The notes under the pieces are model-generated. The model made no database searches, was not told the DNA's origin, and was given only the letters and a program-made list of their open reading frames with translations. Below are positions 33,740-49,000 of a stretch of DNA of 64,000 nucleotides, one piece after another. The stretch is taken from NCBI RefSeq assembly GCF_000003815.2, contig NC_049997.1, positions 4,125,720 through 4,189,719 on the forward strand, written 5' to 3'. Source of the DNA: Branchiostoma floridae (taxonomy: Eukaryota; Chordata; Leptocardii; Amphioxiformes; Branchiostomatidae). Both the position numbers and the translations under genes were made by a program. The stretch's first letter is position 1. Each line of letters begins with the position of its first letter.

Positions 33740-36690
33740 ATGTGTATCTAAAATTAGACTGAATGGGAGCTATAATTTCTGGATTCCTCAAAAGTCAGAG
33801 CGGATGTGTGCTCTTTTTTCATTATCTCAGTAACTGATTGTTGGTAATTTTCACCCTGAGTAGTTTCAATGGCCAGCAAGCTTGGGTAATCTACTAAGCA
33901 GTTTGAAAGGCAGACAGGTATAATTATGAGGGTCTGCATCCCTAATTAAAGCGAGGTGTAACTGTGTATGTTTGCTTCTACAAAACAAGACCGAAAAAAA
34001 TCTCGAAAAGTCCTGATAAGAGTTTTTGATTTATTTTTTACTCTGTTCATTCCGTTTGCAGGGAGCTTCGATAATTCTTAGTTTGATTGTAGTCAGTCCA
34101 CTCTAATACAATGTTATAGGATCCTGTAATAATGCATGTTTCAATGCAAAATACAACAGAAATTGAGAAAATTTGATGCCTTCAAACAAAAAAATGTTAC
34201 AACAGAAATTCTAACGTCTGAATTTCGACTACTCCGCACTCGGTGTGTGCAGAGTACATTCAAATTATTTGATGGAAGCCTGTGTGATAAAACTTCGAAG
34301 CCTGTGTGATACAGCTTTTTATCACCTGGTCCAGTTTACCCGTATTAAAGTCGTTATCCAGGCCCAGGTATGACATAAATCAACACATAAAAGTGCATCA
34401 AAATAACGTCACTTGCGAAACATTCCAAATTTACCATTAAAGTTTGCCTGCCCATCTATTATATTAAAATTTCCCTTAAAGCCCTGCCAGGATCCCCCAT
34501 GCTGACCCTCAATTATAATTTTTGTGGTACTATTGAATCTGTATCTTTTATGCACTGTCACCTTCAATTGTATTTAAACAAGCCAACCTAGACCAGAATT
34601 TGCAAGTCAAGTAGGCAACCCAAGACATTCCCAGATAGCACTGTAAAGATTGGGAGGTTTTGGAGAGTTGTTTTGGGTCAGGGCATCTCGCAGGTTTGCT
34701 TCAGTGATCTCAAAGTTCAGTAACAGTTTTGTAAATCTTAGTACAGAGGTCAAGGTAAGGAGTTCACATTCCTAAGACGGTGAGAAGGAAGCCAGGTAGA
34801 TATTTTGGGAGTTTGTGGTAGCAACAACACTCCATAGGGTTTGAATTTTGAACAGTTTAGAATATTTTTTGGGCTATTGCACATGCATATAAACATTTTG
34901 CAGGGGGGGGGGGCAATCTGTTGAATATTTGAGGTTATGTCTGAAGATTATATACTGTAGGTTCTCTTAAATATGAATATATATCATATCATGTGCTATA
35001 TATATTTCTTATTGAAGTATACCAGCCTATATTTAAAATCCACAGTGTACTTTCAGCCTCAAAGTTTATAAAATGTATTTTGTATATGCAACTTGATTAT
35101 TAAAATATTTGCGGTGGAGTAATTTTGTGTTCATTACATATTGTCTTTTTTCAAAAGCGAACTTGTGCAAATGTGAAATACAGTGAATGCCTTTTCTTAC
35201 CCTATAGCTACCTACTGCAATGTTTGATGAATTTAGACTAGAGTTAAACTTCTTTATCCTCGCTAAGTTGCATACAACTTGTGTTAAAAGCACAATTTCT
35301 AGTATTCAAATCGCATTACCTATAACCGTGATATGTTGTATAGCATGTCCCATGCTCTATGATTAAGTGAGAGTTAGTGCAGCCAGATAATAGCGCTACA
35401 CGCTGCGTCCTCTAGCCTTATTTTGTTCACCTGTCACCGAATCCCTTTCACCGTGTGTGCAAACAGTCGGGCACCTCTGATCGACAACAAAGACCCTCCA
35501 TCCCCCCACACTGTGGGCCTTACAGCTTAGGTCTTGGCTTGTCAACCCGTCCGCATTGTTCCTTTTTAACCTGGGGAGAATGGTTGCCTAGGAGGCCTGG
35601 GTAAATATGCGAATAAATGGGCAAAAGATCGACTTCTAAAAGCTAAGGGCGCGAAAAGATGCTAATCAACGTGGTTTACGAAATTGTTTAGGTCTGACTT
35701 ACATGTAAGTAACAAAATTTACATGTTTTAATTTGGAATTTTAAGGTTTGATTCTGGACACTCTTACCAAGTTTCCTGTTGTAAATCAAATTAATTTGTT
35801 GCTATACTACGTACATGTTGCAACTGGGGTTGTCACTAGATTCCATCCATGGGAATTTGCTTGTCGGAATGGACAAAAATTTCTCCCCTCCTGCGCCTGA
35901 AAAATCTAAATTTCATCATTAAATTCTTTTGCGCACAGAATTTATGAAAATTTATTGTTTGAAAGCCGAAATCAACAACACGCTAAAGTCTATACTAAAG
36001 TAGATGGCCCTATTTGTTTTTTTGTTTGGGGGGAATGTTCTTAAGAATGCCCTTAAGATGGGCTCTCAGCATCTCGCTATTTAAGGTATGAAGTAGTCAG
36101 ACTGGATTTCCCAGTGGGGCTCCCTAATTAAGGGTAATTAATCTCAACTCGTATAATTAAACCAGCTTTAAGTCCGACCCTTTCTTTCTTTAAATTCCTG
36201 ACTATACTATGTAATAGTATTACTAATACACAAAATTCTACTTTTGACTGAGTGACTATAAAAGGGCTTAAGCTATGGACAGAGTTTGAGACTAAGTGTT
36301 ATATCAATTTTGTTGTATCTGTTCCATCCTATAGAGTTTTGACCTAGGCTATAGGCCAAAATTATTCAAATTACTGGTTCTGTGATCTAGAATTAGGATA
36401 TAGGAATAATTCAAAGCAAAAACAGAGCACAGTGAGAACGTTTGCACCTACAATTAGTGCACACACATGGCAAATTAACACAGGGAGTGAATTTTAAGTC
36501 CTAGCTGGCCGATTTTTTTACGATTTGTAGAAAGGGCTGTCTCCAAGACCCACCCCTCCATCCAATGACAGAGAATTTCCATTTGGTATGATGTAGAGAA
36601 AATTTTACCCTGTCCATCAAATTGGCTGAAAGTCACATGATTTAACATCCAAAGTGATCAGCATGGGCTTCCAAATAATGAGTGTGAAAG
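33740..36690. other. Gene-free upstream region of INSC
   Basis: No exon recognised, although a 5' UTR exon of INSC must exist upstream if the AG at 36979-36980 is a true acceptor. A 12-14 base G run lies near 34902-34913. AT-rich otherwise. Confidence 0.45.
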
Positions 36691-36726
36691 ACAAATAGAG
36701 AAAGCTTTGCCGAGAAACACACAAAC

Positions 36727-37030
36727 GATTTGTAGTCGCCCTAATTGTATGCTCTATTTTGCCATTCCAGTGGCAGGTGTGACATACCACACAAAAATGT
36801 ACTAGTAGGGACTACACTAGATAGTAGGGTAAAATATTGACCAGTCTGAACATCGATATCTAACATAAATACGGCGCAGGTATGATGTAATAAAGACATG
36901 TACACTGGAAAAAGGCTTGCTGAGAACCAAGATATTGATTTGTAGTGGCCCTAAATGTATGCTCTATGTTGCCATTCCAGCGGCCGGTGTGACATACCAC
37001 ACAAACATGTAGGACTACACCAGACGGTAG
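36727..37030 (+). repeat. 210-bp tandem duplication covering the INSC exon 1 acceptor
   Basis: GATTTGTAGTCGCCCTAA (36727) recurs at 36937 (GATTTGTAGTGGCCCTAA). Both run through TTGCCATTCCAG into T/CGGC(A/C)GGTGTGACATACC + ACACAAA. The acceptor-like AG is therefore present at 36769-36770 and 36979-36980; only the second leads into the INSC coding exon. Confidence 0.85.
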
Positions 37031-37050
37031 GGCGGACACAGGACCTCAGG

Positions 37051-40000
37051 ATGGCTGCAACGGCCGGCTCCAACGTGCAGCAGAAGATAGCGGAAGTTCT
37101 CGAGGTAAAGTACTTGCCTTTCTTACATCTTGTACCTTTTGTTTTTTAAGTCAAAGCTGTCACTGTGGCCTTGTATTAAGGGTTTTTGTCTCACAATCAG
37201 AGCATAAAAGTACAACTCAGGGTTGGACAAGTTTTCTAAAATTCACTTGTCCTCTATCAGGCAATTGCGCAAGTACACAATTGCCCGAACTAACGTTTCA
37301 CTTGTCCAAATAAATTCATTTCCATTGTTGGAATTCTTTTATTGTTGGCTCTATTTTTCCGTGTTGACCAATGCTTGATGCTATGACTGTGAAAAGTATA
37401 CCAAAATCTCTCTCATGGAAAAATCGTGCTTGCCCGATCAGCACATACACTTGCCATGGACAATCGTGCTTCTGCACTTGTCCAACCGGGTTACCCTGAC
37501 ACTGAGTTTGATTATCTCAATCACAAACGCTGCTTAGGAAATGCACCTATTATTAACACTAAACTTTTCACTAGACTAAGGCCAGGGTTCTAGCTAGTGC
37601 ATTTTAGCGTAGTGGGCCACTACGCTAAAATTTGTGACCACTACGCTAAAATAAGGGCCACTACGCTCATTTTTAACTAGTGTAGTGGTGCTTTGCTTGT
37701 TCAACAATGTCTAATCAATGTCTAAACAATGAAAAATGATGATATGCCATTCAAAACTGACTGTGATGTTAACAGAGTACCAACTTTTAACTCTACATTA
37801 TCAAAACCTCACTGTGGAGGGGCCAAGACCCCCCTTCCACACCAATCTCCTGGTTAGTCACTTCGGTACTGTACCATGCCATTCCCACTACGCTAAAATG
37901 AAATCCTGGCTAGAACCCTGAGGCATAAAGGAGTGCCTAGCTTCAGCTAGGAGTAGGAATGTTCCTCTGATATGACATTAAGTTCAAGTCTTGTGTTTAA
38001 TTAAGAGAGCCACACTTCAGGCATGTGAAAGTAACCACCACACTTATCGAAAACAGTAGGGGTCCTTCTTTGTGTGATCATGAGTGGATCAAATAATTCT
38101 GTTCAAATATGTAGCTTGTACTATTCAGTAGAAACCTGGTGTGTTACAATATATTGAGATAACTGTACATGTTTACTTGGTAATGTAATGTAAACATCTA
38201 GGTTAGGTTCATGAATTGAATTTACCAGATTCCCAAGTTAGCAAGAACTTAATCTAAATTCCTGGATCACCAATGTAAGATAAGAAATGGTTACACCAGC
38301 CAAACACACAACCATGTTTAGACAGCCATGGTGCATCTTAAGACAGATAGGAAGCTTCCTTAAGCCTTCACTGACTGGTCAAGATAGAGGTTGTGCTACT
38401 GTAAATGTGTTTACTTACACTGTGGGTTTTGTTTCATGGTATATATAGGAGGGAAAATAAGGTTTCACAACTGTATTTGAAGTTTGTGTCTAGTACAGAA
38501 AAAGTACAAGTTTTCAGACCAAGCCAGCCTGAAATCATTTTCATAATTTTGGGACATTCCAATAATATTATAAGGAATATCCTCGTGCGACTTGTCTCTG
38601 GGCCGTTTTTAACGGCTCAAATGATGAAATACTGAATCAGATGTAAAATTTATGTAGGAATACAGTGCAGCAGATGTAAACATTATACAGATTGACTTAT
38701 TCGGAGTATTTCCACTTTAAACGCTGTAATATTGCTTAGGTTGCCTTTAAACACAGTAATCAATACAGTAACTGTACTCTTACCCCCCAGGGTATGACCT
38801 TCCCAGCCTATATGAACAATGCAGACAATACAAAGATAAGGTAAGTGTTGACATATTGTGTCGTATCTCTATATCCGACACCCGCACGCACGGTTTGTGT
38901 GTTCAGCACTGGGAGTCCGCGTTTGCCACGCAAATTTGCGTAACGGCGGAATGTTTACCGACACGGCGGGTTGTTGACGTCTGCATGCTTGAGTAAACAT
39001 TAATAAGCAGGGATAAGAGGATGTGCCATTGTTTGGGGCTTGTCTCTAAATATGGACAGGTCGAACTTTGCAAATAACATATTAACATTGTCTATGTTTT
39101 GTGTGGCACTTATTTTGTGCAATCGAGAATTTATGGCAAGTTTCACTACATTTAGTAGCTTTTTTGTGCTATTATCTGGTATATAAAATACTAGTAATTA
39201 GACACTAAAAAGAAGGTTCTGTTGTTTGTTAGTTAATTATTATTATCAAGTGTGAAACGATAATTCGGTATGACATAATCCTTGAATGACATCACTGGTG
39301 GTATTTTGTAAACCAACAGACTAACAAAACATGTTAAAATTGAATGTACGTTTATTTGAAGAAACAAAAAGAGTCTCTTTATTCATTATGACAATGAAAT
39401 ACCATACCTCACAGGTTGATCACAGGCTAAGGGCATATATTTGAAGTATTTTCTTGGCTTTTATGATTGAAAATTCTAGGAAAAAATGCATATACTTTAG
39501 TCACTATCATAATGCAAAAACATACATTTCATAAAAAGGTACGAATCTTACACATATACGTGATAGGCACAAATCTCTGTGAAGCACACATAGCTTAATA
39601 GTATGTGATTTTATGCAAAACTCCAATCCATTCAATGCCTTGAACTAGAAACATCACAGGTAGAGACATTAAAAAACATGCCTTCAGTTCTCCCAATGTA
39701 ACTTGGTCGGGCCCCGGTTTGCCTTCATAAGATTCTCATTAAATCCATGCAAATACTTATAATTAAGGCTCTCCAGGGTCACGCAATCATAATCATAATC
39801 GTTATGATAATAATAATGATATCATAATCCTTAAAGTTTGTTTATCCTGCAGTACCCCAGTGCTAACAGACATTGACTCAGTGAGACAGTGGTTGGAGGA
39901 CCTACGCTGGATGACAGAGACAGAGTGTATGACAGTGTTACAGGGCAAGACTATACAACCAGAGGATGGGGAAAGTCTACCTTCTCCTGTTAGAAATACC

Positions 40001-43000
40001 AAAGGTACTGAAATCTTACTTAGTTAGTTTTCTTTTTTATGAAAAAGTTAGCCTGATATATAAAGTATTTCTGTTTGTGTGTGGTTTGTGCTTGTGTGTG
40101 TTTGTGTGTGTGTGTGTGTGCGTGCACGCGTGTGTGTTTGTGTGTGTGTGTAGCTGGAGCTGAAAATTTGCAAAACTTTGACCACATTTGAGCGGAAATA
40201 AGAAATGGACCTTATACCATGTTCACATGAGATCTCTAGAGGCGTATTGAGTCGGAATGCCGTCGGAATGAAAAGTTTCTTAATATGTTTATTTCTTGGT
40301 ATTTATAAGGAATTCAGCTAGAAATTCTTACAGCTGCAGTTCCGAATTTTTTTTCTTTGAATGAAAACTCAGTCGCGTTGCTTATATCTTTGTTATCTTT
40401 CCCCAGAACACATTAAGATGGTGAGGAAAAGGGCTCATATCATCACAGCAGAGTGTGCCAAATTATTTCAGTAAGTACTCTTAGTACAGTACTGTACAGT
40501 ACAAATGTAATTTACTGTAGATCTTGAAATTCTCATGGTTTTTGCTCTTTCAGTAGGACTTCTGCTAGAAGGAAAGTTGTGACTTCAAAGTGATTGTATA
40601 CTATATATGATATACTATACCTATAGTGAAGCTCACTAAAGAGCTAATCTGTCACTCAGGTCATGACAGAAAACAAATGCTACATGTAGGTTAAGTATTA
40701 ATCAATAAGTACTAGCTCCTTTAGCCAGTACAACAAACAGAGGGTTACAAGTAGCATTCATGTTTTATGAGCGAATAACAGCATGATTCAAACTCTAATC
40801 AGAATCACTTACATGCAGTTAAACCACTGGACTCAGAATGATGTGTTTGTGTTGGATTCTCCTGTCGAACGTTTAGACAGATGAGCAGGCAAATAGGCAT
40901 TTGCCAAGGTTGCACATGGCTAAATTTTGTAGTGAAGGAGGGGTGTGCACTTCCTTCTCCAGAATGACAGAATGTTTAGAATTACCAGACTTTTTTAGAG
41001 CACTGTTTAGTTGCAATCAAGACTAGATTTTGTATGAAAATTTAACAAAAAAATTGCCGGCATTCATTTAGAAAAACATTTTTTTTTCAACCTTAATTCA
41101 ACCTTGGTACATCTTCGGCCTAAGCCGTTTTTCAAGATGCACTTGATGCCTTATGTACATGTACACAAAATGTAGATTGCCACCCCTATTTTGTATGTCT
41201 GTCATCGTGAGTTTACCTGTGAATAGGATGTCTGGTAACGTTAGAAGCGTTTCCAGTCAAGTGTGCTCCAGGCACCGGTCAAGAGTCATCGTCCATTTCA
41301 CATGCAAATGAGCACCACAACTTGTCTGGCATTTTCTGTGACAATCAATTCTGACTGTAAGAGTTATAATCAGGGAATATTTTACAGCAGATGTATAACA
41401 TAATTTTGCCACCAGTTGTGAAAGTTACCTGGCGAAATTTTTTTTTTAACAAAGCATCAGTGTGTGAAATTCATTTTCCGAGATACATGTACATGTAGCT
41501 GCACTTGCAGGGCTCAAAATACGTTTTTCTGCATACCTGCACCGGTGCAGGTAACATTGCAAATCACCTGCACCAGACAAGTTTTACCTGTACCACTCTG
41601 AGTTTAGGAAGTATGGATGGTACTAAAATCGTTCAGGAACAATTGCTGTTTTTGCTTGAATGTATACTTTAGAGATAGTAAAAGTCATTGCAGATGATAA
41701 CAATTCATATACAGCTACATCATCATAGGAATGTATAAAACCCAGAACATGGACCAGTGCAGGTTAGGTGCAGGTAGACATCAGAAATATGCATACCTGC
41801 ACAGCTCCAATTTTACCTGCACTAACCTGCATATGCAGGTGGTATTTCGAGCCAGGGACATGAAAGACTTGTAGGATTTTACTAGCTTTTTACTAGCCGG
41901 CAAAGAAAATAATATTCATGTTATTTCTATTTTAATTTGTTTCCTTCACAGAGACCTATTCAATTAAAATTTATCTCTAGATGAGCTTAATACTGTAATT
42001 CACAATTGTCTTCAATCATTGGTATCAAGCTTTCACGGCCTGAGAAACTTGAACTTGTTCATGGAACTAATGTTCACAGTGGTGGCAGGTGTGTGTGAAA
42101 AGAGTCGGCAAATTATTTGTTATCGGTAATGATAAGTTCACGGTACAGGCATCACCGTGAAAACCATGAACATAAATTTTAAGTACAGTAACTGTTAAAA
42201 ATCAGGAAGTATTTTGCCATACTACCCCCCTCCCACACCCTTTCATTATCATGTGTACATTGTACTTTCAGGTTGATAAGTACATAAAACTCATAAATAA
42301 AAACAAATAATGACATTGTGATATCGGTAGAAAAAATCTGTAAAATGAATACATTTAGTCAATTTGGTTTTAATGCAGTTTTATTTCATTTTACACAGTA
42401 AACTGGACAAGGAGCGGTGGAAGAAAGTCCACAGCAATGCCCTGAGAATAACGTGCACGATCCGGTCCCTCCTACATGACATCAGCGCCCACAGTCCCAA
42501 CCTGGACATCGACGTGTTCCAACAACAACAGGTGGTCATGGAGGAGTGTGCACAGCTCATCAAACATGTCGAAAGGTAAGGGCATGGGTTTGGGGTAGCC
42601 TGATTAAATCTCGCTTACAGCAGCCCGCCCAACATCTGCCGGCCCACTCCATGGGGAGGGGCTGGTTACAGCCCTGGATAGCGTGAGTTTGTGTTACACA
42701 GACTAGACTTGGGGGTCAGGGTACCAGTATATTGTATACCGGAATAAACTCGTTTTTCTTGTTGAACCAGTCCAGAAAAAACAAAGCTGAAAAAGAATCA
42801 GTGGACCCAATGTTGGACTGATTCAAAAAGGAACAGATTATACCGGCAGACGTTCACGTGTTTTGGGTCTTACAGGTCCAAGAAGATAACAAGTTTTAGA
42901 GCAAAGTAGATGACAGTTGATAGTCATTTTTCCAATTGTATGCCACACCCACAGAAAACCTTGCCACACAATACAATATACAATACAATGATACAAAAAA

Positions 43001-46000
43001 GCATGCTGGACAGTGATATTTACAGGCTATTATTCAATGGCATTCAAAACCTGAGTTATTCTTAAAACATTGTTGACAGCATTTTGTAAAGCTAAAATCT
43101 ATTACCATTGTGTCTGTTGCATTCTTTTTGAATGTATGGGTTTGATTTAAAAGGCATCTGGCTACTTAAAGCACAATGTAGAGAAGAATAATTGTCTTTT
43201 ACACAAAACCAGGACTTTTCTGGGTTCTCACATTAAAGGGATGCATTCTTTTTGCCTAAAGGTTAACACTTCTATGGTTGACCTTCTATAGAAATTTGGG
43301 GAAAAGTTTAGAGAAGACATTTACATACACATTCACATTCTAGTAATACCAGCTAGTTTAGAAGTCATGCACGTAATGTCAGGCAAGTAAAAGTATGCAC
43401 TGTTTAAGTGACCTTTATGTATATCAGCAAGTACACAGGCACAAAAAGTTTGGAAACTGACAATTAATAACTATGTTTGATTATATCATTCTGTAGGTTG
43501 TATTCAATATCAAATCATCATCATCACAGCATAATGTTTGAAATGGACAATTGGTTTTGTTGTATTTTGTCAAGAATTTCACAAAAACTGTTATAGAAAA
43601 TACTAGACTGCAATTGGCTAGTGGGTAGAGTGTTGCCTTGCAGTTGGTATGTCATAAGTTTGATCCCTGGCTGAGTCATTTCAAAGACTTTAAAAATGGT
43701 ACATGCTGCTCTTTCTGATTTGCACTCAGCATTAAATTTTGAGAATTTCAAAGAGTATGGTACTTGAACACAGACACCACTGCGTGCCAGTGCTGTAGTG
43801 ATTGCACAACTGTTGTATGGCCCAAGGGCTATTAAAATAGAGATGGGCACTGCGCTGTGCACCATCTTTTGCAGGAAGGACTTATCAAAATATTCTGCTG
43901 GAGATGTTCAATTTCTTCTTCATGTCTGTTGAATGCTGTTTCACTTTGTTGTTCCAGTATTGGAGAAATCAATGGAGAGAAGCCCCAGAAGCTGCCCATG
44001 GTACACTCTCTCACGTGCCTGGGGCAGGCCTTCACACGACTCATAGACAAGGTCCTGGCACATGAAGTCAGGGTCAGTGTCAATTCAATATCATTCATCA
44101 TGAATTCAGAATAAATTTTATAAGAAGATCCAAAGCATATGAAATTGTACTGCTAAACATTGTCAGCCAATCAGAGATTCTCCTACAAAAGGTTTTCTTT
44201 AAATGAACTCATGCAGTTCTCTGATTGGCTGACAGCTGCTTAGAGTTTACACCCACATATATAATTGTTCCAAAACACTAATTGTGTTTGTTTTAGCTAT
44301 CAAGCAATCAGATCGCAGGGCTCGAAATACCACCTGCATATACAGGTTAGTGCAGGTAAAACTGGAGCTGTGCAGGTATTTCTTGTGTCTACCTGCACCA
44401 AACCAAACCTGCACTGGGTTTTATACATAAATGTCATATGATGTAGGTGTATCTGGATTGTTATTAGCTGTGTTGAATGTTGCCACCTATGAAGTACAGA
44501 AACAGAAAACAGAAAAAAATAGCAAATGGTTCCTGAACAATTTCAATATGATCCATAGTTCCTAAATTCAGTGGAGCAGGTAAACTTTGTCCGGTGCAGG
44601 TAATCTTCAATGGTACCTGCACCAGTACAGGTATGCAGAAAAAAGTATTTCGAGCCCTGGATAGTGACACTGAAAAGATCTCTTGTGCGGCGGTTAACAG
44701 CAAACTTCCATCCGTGTCACTGACAGAAGATGGATGATATCTGAAAAAAATAAAAATAAAAAAAAATCATATTCTTGTAGCATAACAGTTATGTTATTTG
44801 GCATAAGTTTTTACTGCACTTTGCTGAAGTCGGACATGTTTCTGCCTACAGACCATAGTTGAAGGCGTGGCCGACTCGCCCAGTGCCTACTGCATCAAGG
44901 CGTCAATCACCAGTCTGGTGGGCGTGGCCCAGGGAGAACCACAGATGTGCCACCTTATAGTCAAGGTACGGAACTTTCATCATGTAGAATTCATCTAGTC
45001 TTACCTCCATGAAAAAGTCGTTTTTTGGTCTCCTGGTGGCAGACCTAAGTACTGCAGCAGAGCTTTTGTTGTACAGTATATCTTTTGTCCAATACATGGT
45101 GTGTCTTGTTTCATCTCAGCTAATTATCTATAACCCTCTTCAAGTTACAGTCAAACCTGTCTATAGCGGCCACTCAAGGGACCGGACAAATGTGGCCACT
45201 ATAGACAGGTGGCCTCTGTATAGAGGTGGCAACTTGTAGATAAAATACCCAAGGGACCAACAAAAAGTGGCCACTATGGACAGGTGGCCCCTCTGTAGAG
45301 GTGGCCCCTTATACAGGTTTGACTGTATATAATTTAAAAATGTTACAGTTTTATTCTGCACAGGGCCTCACCATATTAGACAGTCATGTAGTGTTCTAAC
45401 AATGTGAAATACACTATGCCGCCATATTTTCTGTTATGTTAGATTAGTACACTGTTGTAGACTGTTGTAGATAGTTTGTAGTTATTAATAATACGTTATT
45501 TGCCATACATTGTACCTGTTACAATCATTGCGCAATAAACTTGACTTGACATGACTTGTAATGTACATGCATGTTTGTGGGCGTGGCCACTAAGCAGCTG
45601 TAGGGTAATCAGAGAATCACCAATTTTTTTAGGTTCACTCAATTTTCTGGCTTGCAGCTATTTTCTGTATCGTTAGAAAATACAATTGATATATACAATG
45701 TCTAGTCTGATTTAATCTTCTATACATCCCCCCCCACACACACACACACTATACAATATCTATTTCGTCCCATAGGAGGGTGGTGTTCGAGCCCTGTTCA
45801 CCATCTGTAGACAAGACACTGCCAACTTTGTGAAGTCTCAGGCCCTGAGAGCTGTGGCCACCTTGTGCTCTGTTCCTGAAGCCATAGCTGAGGTGGAAAA
45901 GGTATGACTGTTAGTGTAGTGCCTAATACATTCATTTATAAAGTGCCTAAAGCATGCAGTGCAATTGTAATACTATTACGTATCTTAATTTCAGCAGCTG

Positions 46001-49000
46001 CCGGTTTCTTTCATACACCCGACTTCCACTTGAAGCACTGCAAAGAACTTGGAAATAAACTGGGATGGTGATAAAAAAAAACAACTCTGGGCTCATACAA
46101 TATTTTATGGAGTGATCTCCTTCCAAAAAATTACAGGAACTTCTGTCAATGAGACTTGAGATGACAGACAGAAATTTCATGCTCGCTAGATCCCTACTAA
46201 CATTTTCTTGTAAGGCCTAGGAAAAAAAATGTTGTGTTTCCTGTTTCAGTCCTGAAAAAATTAGGGTCGGTAGGTAGGGGATATCTTTTTTTTTTTTAAT
46301 TTTTTTTAGGCTAGCCAAAAATCTAGTGAATACATATTACTGTAACAATACAGTTGAACAAAGGAAACTGAAATGCATGAGGACACTTGTCTTTCAATGT
46401 CAAACTTTGATTTTGTGCACAATGGATACATTAATCCTTCATTAGATAGGACAAGCAGACTGTTTTTACTTCAATAGGAAGCAGGCTGAACAAAAATTCT
46501 AACTGGAAGCTTTGTGACTCCTCTGCCCACCCAAAAAAAAGTCTAGGGTCGGCAGGTTTTTCTAGGGAAGGTAGGGAAACAGGAAACACAATATTTTTTT
46601 TCCTAGGTTTTCCTAATACAAGGTTTTCCGACAATGTCTCATTTGTTGCACACAGTATAGTTCAGTACATAGTAAAGTAAAGACTTAAGTATAGTCCAGA
46701 CTATACAATATAACATTCAACTTCAAGTTGGTAGAAAGGGTTTTTACAGTAACAGACTTATTGCTATTTGATTTTTCAAACATATTGTGATGTTGTCCTT
46801 CAGGTTGATGGTGTGGGGTGCCTGACGGACATCCTGTGTGACCCGCTGACCACTGAGGCGACCAGGACAGAGGTGGCCGGAGTCCTGGCACAGATCACCT
46901 CCCCCATGCTTGACCACTACAGACATGTGTCAGGATTTATAGAAAACATGGAGGACTTACTCAGGGGGCTCATAGGTAAGAATTTTTTTTGGAAACATGA
47001 TTTGCTTTATCGTCCTATGCAGGTACATCCAACAGTGAAAACCGCCTGTCTGGATGTACCCTGCTCTTTCAACCGTCACTCATAGTTCCTGTGGATATCC
47101 CCCCAAACCAGCTGTGAGCCAATCAGAGAATAGGTTTTTAGCTTTCAAAAGGGCCCATATATAAGGGTAAGCTCATCAATATTCATAAGCAGGGCGGTCA
47201 GGAACTAAGAGTGACGGTTGAGAAAGCAGGGTACATCCAGACAGGCGGCTTTGCTGTTGGATGTCCCTGCATAGGAGGATGGATTTGTTTTCACTGAATG
47301 GAAAAAGGACACACAGGCCACTTTTCCTTGTTTTTTTCTGTGGTCCTTTGGAGCAGATTTAATCAATCAATCAATCAATCAAAAATGGTTTATTAGTAAA
47401 ACAAAGTACTGGCAGCCAGGGGCTGAATTATGACTTGTTGTACATTAAAATCTCTGCTTACTTAATATAATTAACGTACACAATCAATTTCTAGCATGTG
47501 ATTGCACTTTAAAACAAATGATCTCGGAGAGTATTGCTGTTTAAGTGGATAGTTCATTTAACATGAATCAAAACATACATAGTTTACAGTTCATAAACAT
47601 TGTCATTTTTTCTCGTTGAGATTAGCCTTAGCATTGATGGTACCGGACTGTTGCGGAATCTTGTAGTGCGGAAGGTAGGTACTGTCAGTGTTTGTGAATT
47701 CCGCAGGTTACGGCCATGCGTTTAACTATAATACAGACATTCAATTTTTGTTTTGTACCCCCCTCCCCAGGTTTATGTGAAACAGCATCCTCCCCTGAGG
47801 TGTTCCTCCTGGGATCAGCAGCCATCGCTAACATCACCTTCTTAGACTCCATGGCATCAGAGTTCCTGGCCAGGTACCAGGTGGCTCGGGTCCTTATAAC
47901 CTCCTCCGTACGTCTTAAAGTCTCCTCCATCTTCATCAAGGATCAGGTAACTAACTGTTTCTCAAGACGCTTTGATTTTATTGTTGAAGTTTCATCTCTA
48001 TATCACCTTTTCTTCGTCATCTTTTTCTTTTGCTTTATGATTAGAAAAGATAGTGACACTCATGTCTAGCCCCATGCCCTGATTGTATGGAGCTTAATGC
48101 TAATAGCCTAATAGTATACTGTTTAGTTAGTAGAGTTTTTAAGATTTATCATGTATCCAATTCATTTCCTCTTTTTTGCAGTTTATAGACCATACAAAAG
48201 TCACTGTACATTTTGTTGTGTCAATATACTATTAATATTAGTTAGATGCACATGTGTAGGATCCTACCTCTATTAATGCAGGTCAGACGTTTCAACTACA
48301 GTAACTATTCAGTAGTTTTCATCAGTGACACTGAAGAGATTTTGTTGGAGACGGTTCATATATCCTAGCTGTGAATTGATAATGTAAAAAATTAAAAGTG
48401 TCATCTAGTTGAAGAACGGGTTTATCCTAAACTATGAACCCTCTCCAACACATATCTCTTCAGTGTCACTGATAAAAACTACTGGATAGTACTGTTGAAA
48501 TGTCTGACCATTTCCAAAACTATATCCAGTTGCTTGAGTTACTACTTTTTGGCGTTATTACCTGGATGTCTAACTTACAACGGAATTTGTATGTTTGTCT
48601 CCAGTTGTGTACAGTGTTAGCGAACGTGGCCATGTTAGAGCAGTGTCGGGAGGATATCATCCAGTGCAATGGACTGACAGTGTTGGTGGGCTGCCTACAC
48701 GAGAAGCCGCCCTACAACAAGCAGACAGAGCGGGTGGCCTGCGAGAGGGTCCAGCAGAAGGCGGCAATAGCTCTGGCCAGACTGTGTAAGGACGTCATTA
48801 CGGCCGGAGTGGTCAAGCAACTCAAAGGTGGGGATTTGTTTTGGAAGTCTTGTTTGTCAGCTTTGAATTTGTGACATCTGTATCTGTCTGTATCTGTATA
48901 GCCGGTATAACCGCCGTACGAGGGGCGTTCAATAAGTAATAACTCTGACCCACTTCCAGTTGTCTGATCTAGAGGAAATTTTGCATGTGTAATGATTCAT

